NCBI GenBank assembly: GCA_035293805.1
Contig: DATGMD010000053.1
Coordinates: 1 to 64,000 of the forward strand
DNA length: 64,000 nt
Direction of reading: 5' to 3'
Source: JAJPHF01 sp035293805
GTDB lineage: Bacteria; Chloroflexota; UBA6077; JAJPHF01
Program-made: the position numbers and the translations under genes
Notes under the pieces: generated by a model
Told to the model about the DNA's origin: nothing
What the model saw: the letters and a program-made list of their open reading frames with translations, nothing else
Database searches by the model: none
Shown here: positions 44,110 to 52,798 of the stretch, in pieces
How the letters are laid out: each line of letters begins with the position of its first letter
Numbering within the stretch: position 1 is the first letter of the stretch

Positions 44110-45564
44110 ATGGGCGCCGCCAAATCCCTCCCCCGCCTGCGGGCGGCCGCTATTTCCCTTCTGCTGGCCCTGTTGCTGGTCGCGGGCGCCGCGCCGGCCG
44201 CGCCCGCGCAGGCGCAGACGGCCGCCACGACGATCTCGGTCACGAGCGGGTCCGCCACCTCGACTGCGGCGGCGAGCGAGGTCGAGCCGATCGCCGAGGC
44301 GTACCTGCTGCTGGTAGACCACTATGCCGTGCCGCTGGACCCGGCGCAGCTCGTCGCGGCCGGCGAGGCCGGCATGGCCGCGGCGCTGAACGCGGCGGGC
44401 GCGAGCGCGCCCGCGAGCGACGCCGGCGCGTATGGCACGAGCACGGTGGAGCAGTTCGCCGCCCTCCAGGACCAGTTCCAAACGCTCGCGGCGGCGGCAG
44501 GCTCCCCCCTGTCCGCCGAGGCGCTCGCGCACGCCGCGATCCAGGGCATGGCCGATAGCCTGGGCGACCCGCACACTAGCTTTTACACGCCAGAGGATTA
44601 CCAGGAAGAGCTGCGCTGGCAGCGCGGCGACGCGGGCTACGCCGGCATCGGCGTGCGCCTGCACGGGCCGCAAGCCACCGTGCAGGAGGTGTTTCCGGGC
44701 TCGCCGGCCGAACGGGCCGGGCTCCAGCCGGGCGACACGCTCGTCGCGGTCAACGGCCAGCTGACCGCCGACCTGAAGTTGGCCGACGTGGTGAAGCTGG
44801 TGCGTGGCGACGAGGGCACGTCGCTCGTGCTGGGTGTGCAGCGGGCAAGCACCGACCGCGTGGAGGCGATCACCCTCCGGCGCGCCCAGGTCTCCGAGCC
44901 GCTGGTCGCGTCGCGGCGCCTGGCGGGCGACATTGGCTACGTACAGTTGCGCGGCTTCCCCGAGGCGTCCGTCGTCGGACAGGTCGAGCAGGCGATTCGC
45001 CAGCAGCAGGCGGCGGGCGTCAAGGGCATCGTGCTCGACTTGCGCGGCAACGCGGGCGGCCGCATCGTCGTCGGCGAACAGTTGCTGGCCGACTTCGTGC
45101 CGAATGGCCCGATCTACCAGTCGGTCGACCGCGACGGCCACCGCGACGTCCACGAGGTACGGAACGCGCATCCGATCCTGACCGTGCCGCTGGCGGTCTT
45201 GATCGACGAGGGCACGGCGTCGATGGGCGAGATCTTCGCGGCCGCCATTCAGGAGCGCGGCGTGGGCCGGCTGGTCGGGGAGACGACGGCCGGCGCGGTG
45301 GCCGCGAGCCGCATCATTCCGCTGTCGGACGGCTCGGCGCTCCAGTTCAGCGTCGAGCAAGTCTACTCGGGCGCGGGCGCGCTCCTCGACCGCGTGGGCG
45401 TGCATCCGGACGACGAGGTCGCGCTGGATCTCGACGCCCTCCGGCAGGGCCGCGACACGCAGCTCGAGCGGGCGGTGAGCGACCTGCAAGCCGGCCCGGA
45501 CGCGGCCGCGCCAGCCGGCGCGAGTGCGGCCCCTATCCGCATCGACCCGGCCACCGCGCGCTGA
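44110..45564 (+). CDS. S41-family periplasmic/extracellular protease with PDZ domain
   Basis: 484 residues from ATG 44110 (GAGAGGA upstream). Signal peptide, then a helical N-domain. PDZ at about 175-265 (GVRLHGPQATVQEVFPGSPAERAGLQPGDTLVAVNGQ); S41 core with VKGIVLDLRGNAGGRI. The nucleophile Ser is about 371 in DEGTASMGEIFAAA. At the place of the CtpA Lys (TFGKG) this protein has ETTAGAVAAS, so the Ser-Lys dyad appears absent, as in S41 relatives that use other residues. A TACAAT -10-like hexamer lies at 44071-44076. It separates hyuA and hyuB. Confidence 0.85.
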   Translation: MGAAKSLPRLRAAAISLLLALLLVAGAAPAAPAQAQTAATTISVTSGSATSTAAASEVEPIAEAYLLLVDHYAVPLDPAQLVAAGEAGMAAALNAAGASAPASDAGAYGTSTVEQFAALQDQFQTLAAAAGSPLSAEALAHAAIQGMADSLGDPHTSFYTPEDYQEELRWQRGDAGYAGIGVRLHGPQATVQEVFPGSPAERAGLQPGDTLVAVNGQLTADLKLADVVKLVRGDEGTSLVLGVQRASTDRVEAITLRRAQVSEPLVASRRLAGDIGYVQLRGFPEASVVGQVEQAIRQQQAAGVKGIVLDLRGNAGGRIVVGEQLLADFVPNGPIYQSVDRDGHRDVHEVRNAHPILTVPLAVLIDEGTASMGEIFAAAIQERGVGRLVGETTAGAVAASRIIPLSDGSALQFSVEQVYSGAGALLDRVGVHPDDEVALDLDALRQGRDTQLERAVSDLQAGPDAAAPAGASAAPIRIDPATAR

Positions 45565-45716
45565 GCATGGCCGCCCGCCGGACTCGCCGCCGCCGCCAGC
45601 CGCGCGCAGGGCAGGTGCCGAGCGATTCGAGCCGCGCTCGCCCCACCTGCCTCCCGGGGCGAGGGCGATGATGCATTGGCCCCTCTGCACGATACTTCAC
45701 GTATAGGAGCGCTACC

Positions 45717-47456
45717 ATGACGCTCGCCACGACGCTTGACGCGATCACCGCCGAGGTGCTGGCCGCGGCGCTGAGCGGCATCGTCCAGGAGCAACAGCAA
45801 TCGCTGTTCCGCACGGGCTTCTCGACCGTCATCCGCGAGACGCAGGATGCCTCGTGCGCGCTGCTGGACGCGGCCGGCCGCGTGGTGGCGCAGCACGTCG
45901 TGCTGGGGCTGCACATGGGCGCCTTCCCCGCTTGCATCGAGGGGCTGTTCCAGGAGTACCCGTCAGCGGCGCTGCGGCCCGGCGACGCGTTCGTCGTCAA
46001 CCACCCCTACCGCGGCGGCTCGCCCCACGCCCCCGACATGGCGGTCATCACACCGGTGTTCCGGGACGGCCGCCTGATCGCCTTCGCCGCCGCGATGGCG
46101 CACAAGCCCGACATCGGCGGCCCGGTGCCCGGCTCGTGCCTCGGCTCGGCGCGTGAGACGTACAACGAGGGGCTGCACCTGCCGCCGGTCCGCTACGCCA
46201 CTGCCGACGGCGTGAACGCCGACCTGGAGCGGATCATCGCCGCCAACTCGCGCACACCCGAGCTGGTGTTGGGCGACCTGCGCGGGCAGCTCGGCGCCTG
46301 CCGGCTGGGCGAGCGGCGCCTGCTAGAGCTGGCCGACAAGTACGGCCTGGACATCATCCTGGCCGCCTTCGAGCGCATCCCCCAGCTTGCCGAGGCGCGC
46401 GTCCGGGCGGCGCTGGCCGCCTGGCCCGACGGCGCGGCCGAGGCCGAGCGCTTCCTCGACGACGACGGCGTGGAGGTCGGCAAACCGGTCCGGGTGCACG
46501 TGCGGGTCACGAAGCAGGGCGACCGCATCCGCTTCGACTTCCGCGGCTCGGACGACCAGGCCAAAGGCCCGGCGAACGTGCGGCCGCCCCTCGTGCGCGC
46601 CGCCTGTGGCTTCTGCTTGATGACGCTCGTCGACCCCTACCTCCCCGTCAACGACGGTCTGCTGCGCATCATCGAGGCCGAGTTCCGCGAGGGCTCCGTG
46701 TGCAACCCGCGCTTCCCCGCGCCGGTGAACACTTACAACCCCACGATGCACGCCATCGCCGACGCGCTGTTCGAGGCGCTGAGCCACCTCGTCCCCGACA
46801 AGAAGACGGCCGACGGCTGCGGCACGCGGTCGATCATCGTCGGCCACCGCGCGGCGGGCGGGCGGGCGATAGTCCAGTACGAGCTGTTCGGCGGCGGCTC
46901 GGGCGGACGGCTGGGCCAGGACGGCGTGAGCGGCACGACGGTGAACCACTCGAACGGCAAGATCGCCGCGGTCGAGATCGTGGAGAGCGAGTATCCCGTG
47001 CGCGTCGAGCGCTTCGAGCTGATTCGCGACTCGGGCGGCGCCGGCCAATGGCGCGGCGGCCTGGGCTTCGTGCGTGAGTACACGAACCTGGGTGGCGAGG
47101 CCCGCTTCTCGGTCCGCTCGACCAAGCACACCATCCCGCCGCGCGGCATGGACGGCGGCGCCGACGCGCGCGGCGGTTGCTGCACCATCGCGCCGGGCAC
47201 CCCGAGCGAGCGCGTCCTGCCCACGCGCCAGAGCGACGTGCCGTTGGCGACCGGCACCCGCTTCGTGCTCGAGACGCCGGGCGGCGGCGGCTACGGCGAC
47301 CCGCGCGCCCGCGACCCGCAGGCCGTCCTCGCCGACGTGCTCGACGGCTACGTTTCCCCCGAGGCTGCTGCGGCGCACTACGGCGTCCGCCTCACGCCGA
47401 GCGACGACGGGTATACTGTGGCGACCGTGACGCAGGCACGAGCAGCCGAGGCGTAG
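45717..47456 (+). CDS. hyuB: Hydantoinase/oxoprolinase subunit B
   Basis: 579 residues; AGGAG lies eight bases before ATG. HyuB pattern: ITAEVLAAALSGIVQEQQQSLFRTGFSTVIRETQDASCALLD, HVVLGLHMGAFP, GDAFVVNHPYRGGSPHAPDM, YNEGLHLPPVR, VNTYNPTMHAI and GGAGQWRGGLGFVREY. Acts with HyuA to open hydantoin-like or oxoproline rings. The two subunit genes are 1.7 kb apart because of the intervening protease gene, and the gap before hyuB is 152 bases, so hyuB may have its own promoter. Confidence 0.92.
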   Translation: MTLATTLDAITAEVLAAALSGIVQEQQQSLFRTGFSTVIRETQDASCALLDAAGRVVAQHVVLGLHMGAFPACIEGLFQEYPSAALRPGDAFVVNHPYRGGSPHAPDMAVITPVFRDGRLIAFAAAMAHKPDIGGPVPGSCLGSARETYNEGLHLPPVRYATADGVNADLERIIAANSRTPELVLGDLRGQLGACRLGERRLLELADKYGLDIILAAFERIPQLAEARVRAALAAWPDGAAEAERFLDDDGVEVGKPVRVHVRVTKQGDRIRFDFRGSDDQAKGPANVRPPLVRAACGFCLMTLVDPYLPVNDGLLRIIEAEFREGSVCNPRFPAPVNTYNPTMHAIADALFEALSHLVPDKKTADGCGTRSIIVGHRAAGGRAIVQYELFGGGSGGRLGQDGVSGTTVNHSNGKIAAVEIVESEYPVRVERFELIRDSGGAGQWRGGLGFVREYTNLGGEARFSVRSTKHTIPPRGMDGGADARGGCCTIAPGTPSERVLPTRQSDVPLATGTRFVLETPGGGGYGDPRARDPQAVLADVLDGYVSPEAAAAHYGVRLTPSDDGYTVATVTQARAAEA

Positions 47457-47472
47457 AGGGCGAGGAGCAGCG

Positions 47473-47820
47473 ATGGACATCAATCTCGACGATCTTTACG
47501 AGCTGTGGCCGCCCACGAGCGAGCTGGTGGGCCTCCAGTTCGAGACCGATGCGGACTTCGCGCGCTGCGAGGAGATTCGCTGGCAGCACCTCGATATGTT
47601 TTGCTTGAAGAACCCCGACGCCCGTTACGTCGTGGTGCCGAAGACTGAGGTACGTCGGTTTGCAAAAGCCGGTCTTGCGTTCCAAGAAGTCGAACTAGAA
47701 GACTGGGATACTCTTCCGCCGGAGGAACGCAGCCGCCGCGAGTATGCGCTCATCCACAGCGAGCCGGTTCAGCGAGCTATGAAGGAGATGCTAGAGCGCT
47801 TGGCCCGCAATCGTGGTTAG
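47473..47820 (+). CDS. Unknown protein, first of a lower-GC pair
   Basis: 115 residues, GAGGAG before ATG. Acidic, soluble: MDINLDDLYELWPPTSELVG.., DMFCLKNPDARYVVVPKTEV and a C-terminal helix ending RAMKEMLERLARNRG. No family recognised. From about 47640 the third codon positions use A and T much more than neighbours, which suggests recent arrival. The stop overlaps the start of the next gene by eight bases. Confidence 0.7.
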   Translation: MDINLDDLYELWPPTSELVGLQFETDADFARCEEIRWQHLDMFCLKNPDARYVVVPKTEVRRFAKAGLAFQEVELEDWDTLPPEERSRREYALIHSEPVQRAMKEMLERLARNRG

Positions 47821-48139
47821 CGAGCCCCGGGCACGTATCGCGCTGGGACTTCCCGTCGACTCGGGCCGGCGCATCGCGGCGGCGACGCAAGTGGTAATCC
47901 ACCTCCTGCGTATCGCCGACCGCGTGGAGCTGAGCCTGCTCGCAGCCTGGGAGCCAGGAGCACCGGCGATCACATCACTCGATGCGAAGCCAGTCCTGCT
48001 CGTAGGTGCCGACACAAAGCTGGTGGCGGATACCGCAACGGCCCGTGCGGCGCTGGAGAGCGACATCCGCGGCCGCATGGAGCGGTATTATCGTGGGCAC
48101 GGGATCGCTTCGGTGAACTACGACCTGCAAATCATCTGA
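47813..48139 (+). CDS. Unknown protein, second of a lower-GC pair
   Basis: 108 residues, GTG start within the end of the previous gene (GTGGTTAG), so coupled. Strands and helices alternate: ARIALGLPVDSGRRI, VVIHLLRIADRVELSLLAAW, KPVLLVGADTKLVADTATA, and the end HGIASVNYDLQII. No family is recognised. The same lower GC as its partner. A two-gene overlap of small proteins can be a toxin-antitoxin or adaptor pair, but no motif supports that here. Confidence 0.65.
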   Translation: MVSEPRARIALGLPVDSGRRIAAATQVVIHLLRIADRVELSLLAAWEPGAPAITSLDAKPVLLVGADTKLVADTATARAALESDIRGRMERYYRGHGIASVNYDLQII

Positions 48140-48162
48140 GCGGCACTGCTGTGGAATATACA

Positions 48163-48202
48163 CTGGAGGGCGCGGCGACGGGACGTTCGCCGCGCCCTCC
48201 AG
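48163..48202. terminator. Strong hairpin terminator between convergent genes
   Basis: A perfect 16-base stem (CTGGAGGGCGCGGCGA at 48163-48178 with its complement at 48187-48202) and an eight-base loop stand between the unknown pair and the EutA-like gene. It probably stops transcription from both sides. Confidence 0.8.
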
Positions 48203-48227
48203 ATTGGGTGCAGCCAAGCTACGCGGG

Positions 48228-49757
48228 TCAGCGGGGCTTCGCGTTCGGGAACAGCAGCGACTTCACGGTGACCGGCAGCGCCTCGGACGCCCCCATCGGC
48301 CGCCCGATGTCCAGGTAGTCGAGGTCGCCCACGTCGATGCCGTCCACCGCGACGACCTCGCGCTCCAAGCCCAGCTCTTCCTTGAGGATGCCGCCCAGCG
48401 ACTTGGCCACGTCCATGTCGAGCACCAGGAACAGCGGGTCGGGCGTCCCGTTCGCCCCCCGCGCCACGGCCGCGATCCCCTCGGCCACGTGGCGCAGCGC
48501 GTGATAGCTGGGCTGCTGGTCGAGCGAGATGGCGACCGCCAGCCCCGGCGCGAACTCCTCCAGGTCGAACTTCGTGAGCGCCTTCCGCAGCCCGCTCTCC
48601 GTGGCGTGCGGATCGTCCAGCACGGGCCGCACGACCTTCAGGCCGAAGGCGGGGAGCGCGTCCGTGCTGGAAATGTAGCTGGTGTTGCCGCTGACCTGCA
48701 CCGTGTACTCGCCGGCGCCGATCACCGTCGCGCGGATGCCCTCCGCGGGCTCGCGCACTAGGTCTGGGCGCCCTAGCTTGCTCACCTCCGTGTGAATGGC
48801 CCGTGCCAGCAGCGGCCCCACGTCGCCGTAGGCCGTCTGCTCGTAGCCGTAGATGTACTCCGACACGCCGCCCGAGAAGACGACGTAGCGCACGTCGGCC
48901 AGGTCGGGCGCAGTCGCCAACGGCTCGGTGAGCATCAGCCGCTGCGCCAGCGGCGACAGCCGACCCCGCACGACCTGGAACAGCACATCCGCCATCAGGG
49001 CGGCGAAGCGCTCCTGGCGCGCGGCGTCGAACTGATCGCCGAGCGCGATGCTCTCGCCCAGGTGATCGTGCAGGATGCGCGCCGGCTGCTCGACGCGCGT
49101 GACGCGGCCCGTCTCGTCGAACGCGACGAGCCGCGCGCCGATCTCCACGGAGGCCGTCTGCTCGACCACGCCGCGCCGGATGAGCGAGAGCTTCGAGGTG
49201 CCGCCGCCGATGTCGACGTTCAGCACGTTCACGCCCTCCGCCTCGGAGAGCGCCACGGCGCCGGAGCCGTAGGCCGCCAGCAACGCCTCGTGGTTCGGCC
49301 CGGCCGAGGCGCAGATGAACTTGCCCGAGTCCTTGGCGAAGAACTCCACGATGGGCTGGGCGTTCTCCTTCTTCAGCGCCTCGCCGGTGATGACGACCGC
49401 GCCCGTGTCGATGTGCTCCGGCTTGAAGTTGGCCTCCTCGTAGGCCCGGTGGAAGAAGTCGGTCAGCTTGTCCACGTCGATGGTCGTGCCCGACAGGTAC
49501 GGCGTGAGCAGGATCGGCGAGCGGTACAGCACCCGCCGGTCGGTGACGGTGAACTTGGCTGACAGCGCGGCCCCCTCGCGCCGCAGCGTCAGGTGCGAGA
49601 ACACCAGGTGCGAGGTCGAGGACCCGATGTCGATGCCGACGCTGTGCAGCGAGAACTTCTCGATGCCCTCGATGTCCTCGTCGCCGGCGGTGTGCGAGTG
49701 GGGCTCGATCCAGGGGATCTCGCCGTGAAAGTCGTGGTCGTCGTCGAAGTCGTGCAT
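48228..49757 (-). CDS. EutA-like ethanolamine ammonia-lyase reactivating factor family protein
   Basis: 509 residues from ATG 49757, two bases after the stop of the bicupin gene. Hsp70/actin-like ATPase: SVGIDIGSSTSHLVFS (about 38-53), ASAGPNHEALLAAYGSGA, VLNVDIGGGTSKLSLI and VFSGGVSEYIYG. EutA swaps damaged for fresh adenosylcobalamin in ethanolamine ammonia-lyase. No EutB, EutC or microcompartment gene is present, so the protein may serve another enzyme or a lyase encoded elsewhere. An acidic, His-bearing N-terminus (MHDFDDDHDFHGE) is notable. Confidence 0.8.
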   Translation of the reverse strand: MHDFDDDHDFHGEIPWIEPHSHTAGDEDIEGIEKFSLHSVGIDIGSSTSHLVFSHLTLRREGAALSAKFTVTDRRVLYRSPILLTPYLSGTTIDVDKLTDFFHRAYEEANFKPEHIDTGAVVITGEALKKENAQPIVEFFAKDSGKFICASAGPNHEALLAAYGSGAVALSEAEGVNVLNVDIGGGTSKLSLIRRGVVEQTASVEIGARLVAFDETGRVTRVEQPARILHDHLGESIALGDQFDAARQERFAALMADVLFQVVRGRLSPLAQRLMLTEPLATAPDLADVRYVVFSGGVSEYIYGYEQTAYGDVGPLLARAIHTEVSKLGRPDLVREPAEGIRATVIGAGEYTVQVSGNTSYISSTDALPAFGLKVVRPVLDDPHATESGLRKALTKFDLEEFAPGLAVAISLDQQPSYHALRHVAEGIAAVARGANGTPDPLFLVLDMDVAKSLGGILKEELGLEREVVAVDGIDVGDLDYLDIGRPMGASEALPVTVKSLLFPNAKPR

Positions 49758-49758
49758 A

Positions 49759-50901
49759 TTAGCTCTTGTACGCCCACTGGTAGTCGCGGTTCGTGTACGC
49801 CTCGTCCGGCATGGCACTCTTGAGCCCGCGCTTGCCCAGCTCGTCCTCGAACTTGTTGCGGATGAACGGGTCCTCGTCTACGTACTCGATCTGGTCGCGC
49901 GCTTGGTCCTCGACCTTCTCGGCGTAGCCCGCGAACTGCTTGAGCGGGTGGAGCGCCAGGTAGCGGGCCGGCGCCTCGCCGACGTTGAAGTGCTGGTGGA
50001 ACCACTTCTCTGGCGGCACGAACATGCTGCCCTCGTGCCACGGCGCGACGATCTTCTCGCCGCCCTCCTGCCACAGGATCGAGTAGCCCTCGCCCGCCGG
50101 GATGACGATCACGCGACCCGGGCCGTGACGGTGCGCCTTCTTATACGTGCCGGCCGGAAACACCGACATGTGACAGGACATCTGCGAGCCCGGGAACTGG
50201 ATCTGCACCGAGTGGCCGCCCGCGCCGCGCGTCTTCAACGCGTCCAGCTTGTCCCAGGCGCGCATGTCGGGGAAGAAGTTGCCGTACCAGAAGTTCAGCG
50301 TGCGGCCGATGGTGTAGCGGCCGTCGGTGTCGGCCACGACGCGCGCTTCAGAGTAGAACTCGGCGCCCTGCCCCTCCAGGTGGGGCCGCTCAGGCGCCTG
50401 CGCGACGAACAGCTCCGGGTCCTGCACCGACATGCCGATGGGCAAATAGTTGTAGTGCAGCAGCCGCACGGGCCGGTCGCCCTGCATGTTGGTGAACTGG
50501 TGGTGGCAGTCGTGCGGCAGCATGAACAAGCTGTGCTTCTGCCACTCGAACGTGCGCTTCTTGCCGTCAGCCGCCCAGACGGTCGTCGTGCCGCGGCCCT
50601 CCAGCACGTACACCACCTCGTCGATGCCCAGGTGGATGGGCGGCAGCGTCTGGCCCGGCCGGATCTCGGTCACCCGCGCCTCGCTCACCCCTTGCTGGCC
50701 CTGAAGCTGGATGAAGGCCGCGTGACACTGCCGCGCCTCCCACCAGCCCACCTCGACGGTGCGCAGATCCTCGATGAAGTAGCCGCGATGGATGGGGATG
50801 CCCTGCTCCTGCATCCACACGTCGTGAACGTAGAGGCTGCTCCAGTAGCCGGGCACCGCGCTGCCCACGGCAGCCGGCGTATAGGGCGTCGCGCTTTGCA
50901 T
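49759..50901 (-). CDS. Bicupin protein, gentisate dioxygenase-like fold
   Basis: 380 residues from ATG 50901 (AGGGAGAG upstream). First cupin at about 75-150 (LPPIHLGIDEVVYVLEGRGTTTVW, LPHDCHHQFTN); second at about 235-315 (MSVFPAGTYKKAHRHGPGRVIVIPAGEGYSILW, VPPEKWFHQHFN). The second has the full metal set (HRH, Glu-like position replaced by Gly region, later His). Such bicupins include gentisate and hydroxynaphthoate dioxygenases and many unknowns. It is tightly coupled to the EutA-like gene. Confidence 0.75.
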   Translation of the reverse strand: MQSATPYTPAAVGSAVPGYWSSLYVHDVWMQEQGIPIHRGYFIEDLRTVEVGWWEARQCHAAFIQLQGQQGVSEARVTEIRPGQTLPPIHLGIDEVVYVLEGRGTTTVWAADGKKRTFEWQKHSLFMLPHDCHHQFTNMQGDRPVRLLHYNYLPIGMSVQDPELFVAQAPERPHLEGQGAEFYSEARVVADTDGRYTIGRTLNFWYGNFFPDMRAWDKLDALKTRGAGGHSVQIQFPGSQMSCHMSVFPAGTYKKAHRHGPGRVIVIPAGEGYSILWQEGGEKIVAPWHEGSMFVPPEKWFHQHFNVGEAPARYLALHPLKQFAGYAEKVEDQARDQIEYVDEDPFIRNKFEDELGKRGLKSAMPDEAYTNRDYQWAYKS

Positions 50902-51282
50902 TCCGAACTCTCCCTTCACGCGTGTCCTGCGGCTAGGCGCGCCCAGGTGGGCGACCCAATCGGCACCATTCAGATCGTGGAGGCTAGCAGAGCGGATGCC
51001 AGGTCAGGCATGCAACGCCGCGGCCAGGCACTTGGCGTCGGACCATCGTCGGCCGCGCGGCTGGGCCGCACCCGGCGACGCGACTTCCTGATGATACCGT
51101 AGAAGCCCCCCGGCGCAACAGGTAGGTGTTCGCTCACCCGGGCGGCCCAACATGTTGATTCTCGCGGGTCTGCGCGCTGCGCGCGTCGTGCACAGGGGGC
51201 CACCGCTGTCGACATGGCCACTGGAGCAGGAGTAGGGGACGGGTCTGCGCTCCGTGAGAGCGGGAGGAACGCGGCGAGCCGG
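50902..51282. other. 381-base gap upstream of the bicupin gene
   Basis: Open frames here look like chance. On the minus strand a GGTATCAT element (complement of 51091-51098) resembles the -10 type used by other genes in the window and would give the bicupin gene a leader of about 180 bases. A GCGCGC palindrome is present near 51170. No RNA gene is recognised. Confidence 0.4.
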
Positions 51283-51933
51283 CTAGCGGGCGTAGACCGG
51301 CTCAGGGACCGTGCCCCAGAGGTTGGGCGGCCAGTAGCTCACCCACGCGCGGCCGATGATGTTCTCGGCCGGCACCAGACCCCAAACGTGGGAGTCGCTG
51401 CTGTTGGGGCGATTGTCGCCCAGCACGAAGTAATGGCCGGGCGGGACGGTCTGGCGCGGCACCAGATACGGCGGCTTGTCGCGGATGTAGGGCTCGTCGA
51501 TCACCTGGTCGTTGACGAGCACCTGGCCGCCGCGCACCTCGACGGTGTCGCCTGGGACCGCGATCACGCGCTTGATGAAGTCCTTGTCGGGCTGGATGGG
51601 CGCGCGGAACACGATGACGTCGCCGCGCTGCGGGCCGCCGAACAGGTAGCCGTCAGACGCATCGTTGCCCTTGTGGTCGAGGAACGCGAACGGCGTGCCC
51701 TCTAGCCGCGCGTAGCCGATCTTGTTGATGAGCAGGTACTGGCCGGTGTGTAGCGAGGGCTCCATGCTGGCGCCCTCCACCTTGAAGTTCTGCACGACCG
51801 CGCGCACGGCCAGGAAGATAATCAGCGTCAGCAGAACGGTCTGGACCATCTCCCAAAGGAAGGAGCGGACGCCCCCCGAGGAGTTCTGGGTGGGCGCGAC
51901 TGGGGGCGAAACAGGCTCGTCGACTACGCTCAT
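51283..51933 (-). CDS. lepB: Signal peptidase I
   Basis: 216 residues, GGGGAG before ATG. One N-terminal membrane helix (about 28-48). Catalytic Ser56 lies in VEGASMEPSL and Lys121 in DKDFIKRVIAVPGD. The boxes GDVIVFRAP and LGDNRPNSSDSHVWGLVP complete the family set. It cleaves signal peptides of the exported proteins on the outer face of the membrane. A TATAAT -10 lies about 36 bases upstream on the minus strand. Confidence 0.95.
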   Translation of the reverse strand: MSVVDEPVSPPVAPTQNSSGGVRSFLWEMVQTVLLTLIIFLAVRAVVQNFKVEGASMEPSLHTGQYLLINKIGYARLEGTPFAFLDHKGNDASDGYLFGGPQRGDVIVFRAPIQPDKDFIKRVIAVPGDTVEVRGGQVLVNDQVIDEPYIRDKPPYLVPRQTVPPGHYFVLGDNRPNSSDSHVWGLVPAENIIGRAWVSYWPPNLWGTVPEPVYAR

Positions 51934-51968
51934 GGCACTCCCCGCTGCGGGGTCGATAGGCTATCGGA

Positions 51969-51974
51969 ATTATA
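51969..51974 (-). promoter_or_regulatory. Consensus -10 (TATAAT) for lepB
   Basis: The minus strand reads TATAAT here, 36 bases before the lepB ATG. The sequence is palindromic (ATTATAAT), so a plus-strand role is also possible. Confidence 0.5.
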
Positions 51975-52048
51975 ATCGGCGCGCGGTAAAGTCGCCACCG
52001 ACGAACCCGCAAAGAACGTGCCCACTATAGCACCGTCGTCCCGGGGCA

Positions 52049-52057
52049 TGCTAGAAT
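52049..52057 (+). promoter_or_regulatory. Extended -10 (TGCTAGAAT) for the purQ operon
   Basis: TGCTAGAAT lies 36 bases before the GTG start of purQ at 52094 and matches the elements before mutS (TGCTAAAAT) and the zinc-ribbon gene (TGCTAGAAT). Confidence 0.5.
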
Positions 52058-52093
52058 TTCGCATTGCGGCGAAGCCACAACCCAGGGGGCGGC

Positions 52094-52798
52094 GTGAAGT
52101 TCGCGGTCGTTATCTTCCCCGGCACGAACTGCGATCAGGATACTCTGCACGTGCTCCGCGACGTCTTCCAGCAGCCGGCCGAGCCCGTCTGGCACGAGAG
52201 CAGCGACCTCGCCGGCTACGACTGCGTCGTCCTGCCCGGCGGTTTCGCGCACGGCGATTACCTGCGGGCCGGCGCCATCGCTCGCTTCTCGCCGATCATG
52301 GATGCCGTGGCGCGCTTCGCGCGGGCGGATGGCCTGGTATGGGGCATCTGCAACGGCTTTCAGGTCTTGCTCGAGGCGGGGCTGCTGCCCGGCGCCATGC
52401 GGCGCAACGCGGGCTTGCGCTTCCGCTGCCAGTGGGTAGACGTGCGCGTCGAGCACAATCGCTCGCCGTTCACCGCCGCCTGCGCGCCCGGCCAGGTGCT
52501 CCACCTACCCATCGCCCACGGCGAGGGCAACTACTTCGCGCCGCCGGACGAGCTGGCGCGGCTGGAGGCGCGCGGCCAGGTGCTCCTCCGCTACTGTGAC
52601 GCGCGCGGCAACGTGACGCCCGAGGCGAACCCCAACGGCTCGGTCGGCAACGTCGCGGGACTGGCGAGCGACGGGGGCAACGTGTTCGCGCTGATGCCCC
52701 ATCCCGAGCGCGCCAGCGAGCCGCTGCTCGGCGGCACCGACGGGCGCTTCCTCTTCGAGAGCGTGTTGCAACAGGTGGCGGGTGTCGCGGTCGCCTGA
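52094..52798 (+). CDS. purQ: Phosphoribosylformylglycinamidine synthase subunit PurQ
   Basis: 234 residues from GTG 52094 (AGGGGGCG upstream; the longer ATG start adds ten unlike residues). Class I glutamine amidotransferase: VKFAVVIFPGTNCDQD, PGGFAHGDYLRAGAIA, nucleophile Cys in WGICNGFQVLLE, and His-Glu in LMPHPER. It feeds ammonia to PurL in step four of purine synthesis. It overlaps purL by 17 bases. The PurS bridging subunit normally needed with this small PurL type is not seen beside it. Confidence 0.95.
   Translation: MKFAVVIFPGTNCDQDTLHVLRDVFQQPAEPVWHESSDLAGYDCVVLPGGFAHGDYLRAGAIARFSPIMDAVARFARADGLVWGICNGFQVLLEAGLLPGAMRRNAGLRFRCQWVDVRVEHNRSPFTAACAPGQVLHLPIAHGEGNYFAPPDELARLEARGQVLLRYCDARGNVTPEANPNGSVGNVAGLASDGGNVFALMPHPERASEPLLGGTDGRFLFESVLQQVAGVAVA

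Noticed and set aside
47473..48139. Calling the overlapping pair a toxin-antitoxin system
   Set aside because: Size and overlap would fit, but neither protein shows a known toxin or antitoxin motif.
50970..51705. Open frames in the bicupin-lepB gap
   Set aside because: No ribosome sites and shadow-like composition; parts overlap lepB on the other strand.
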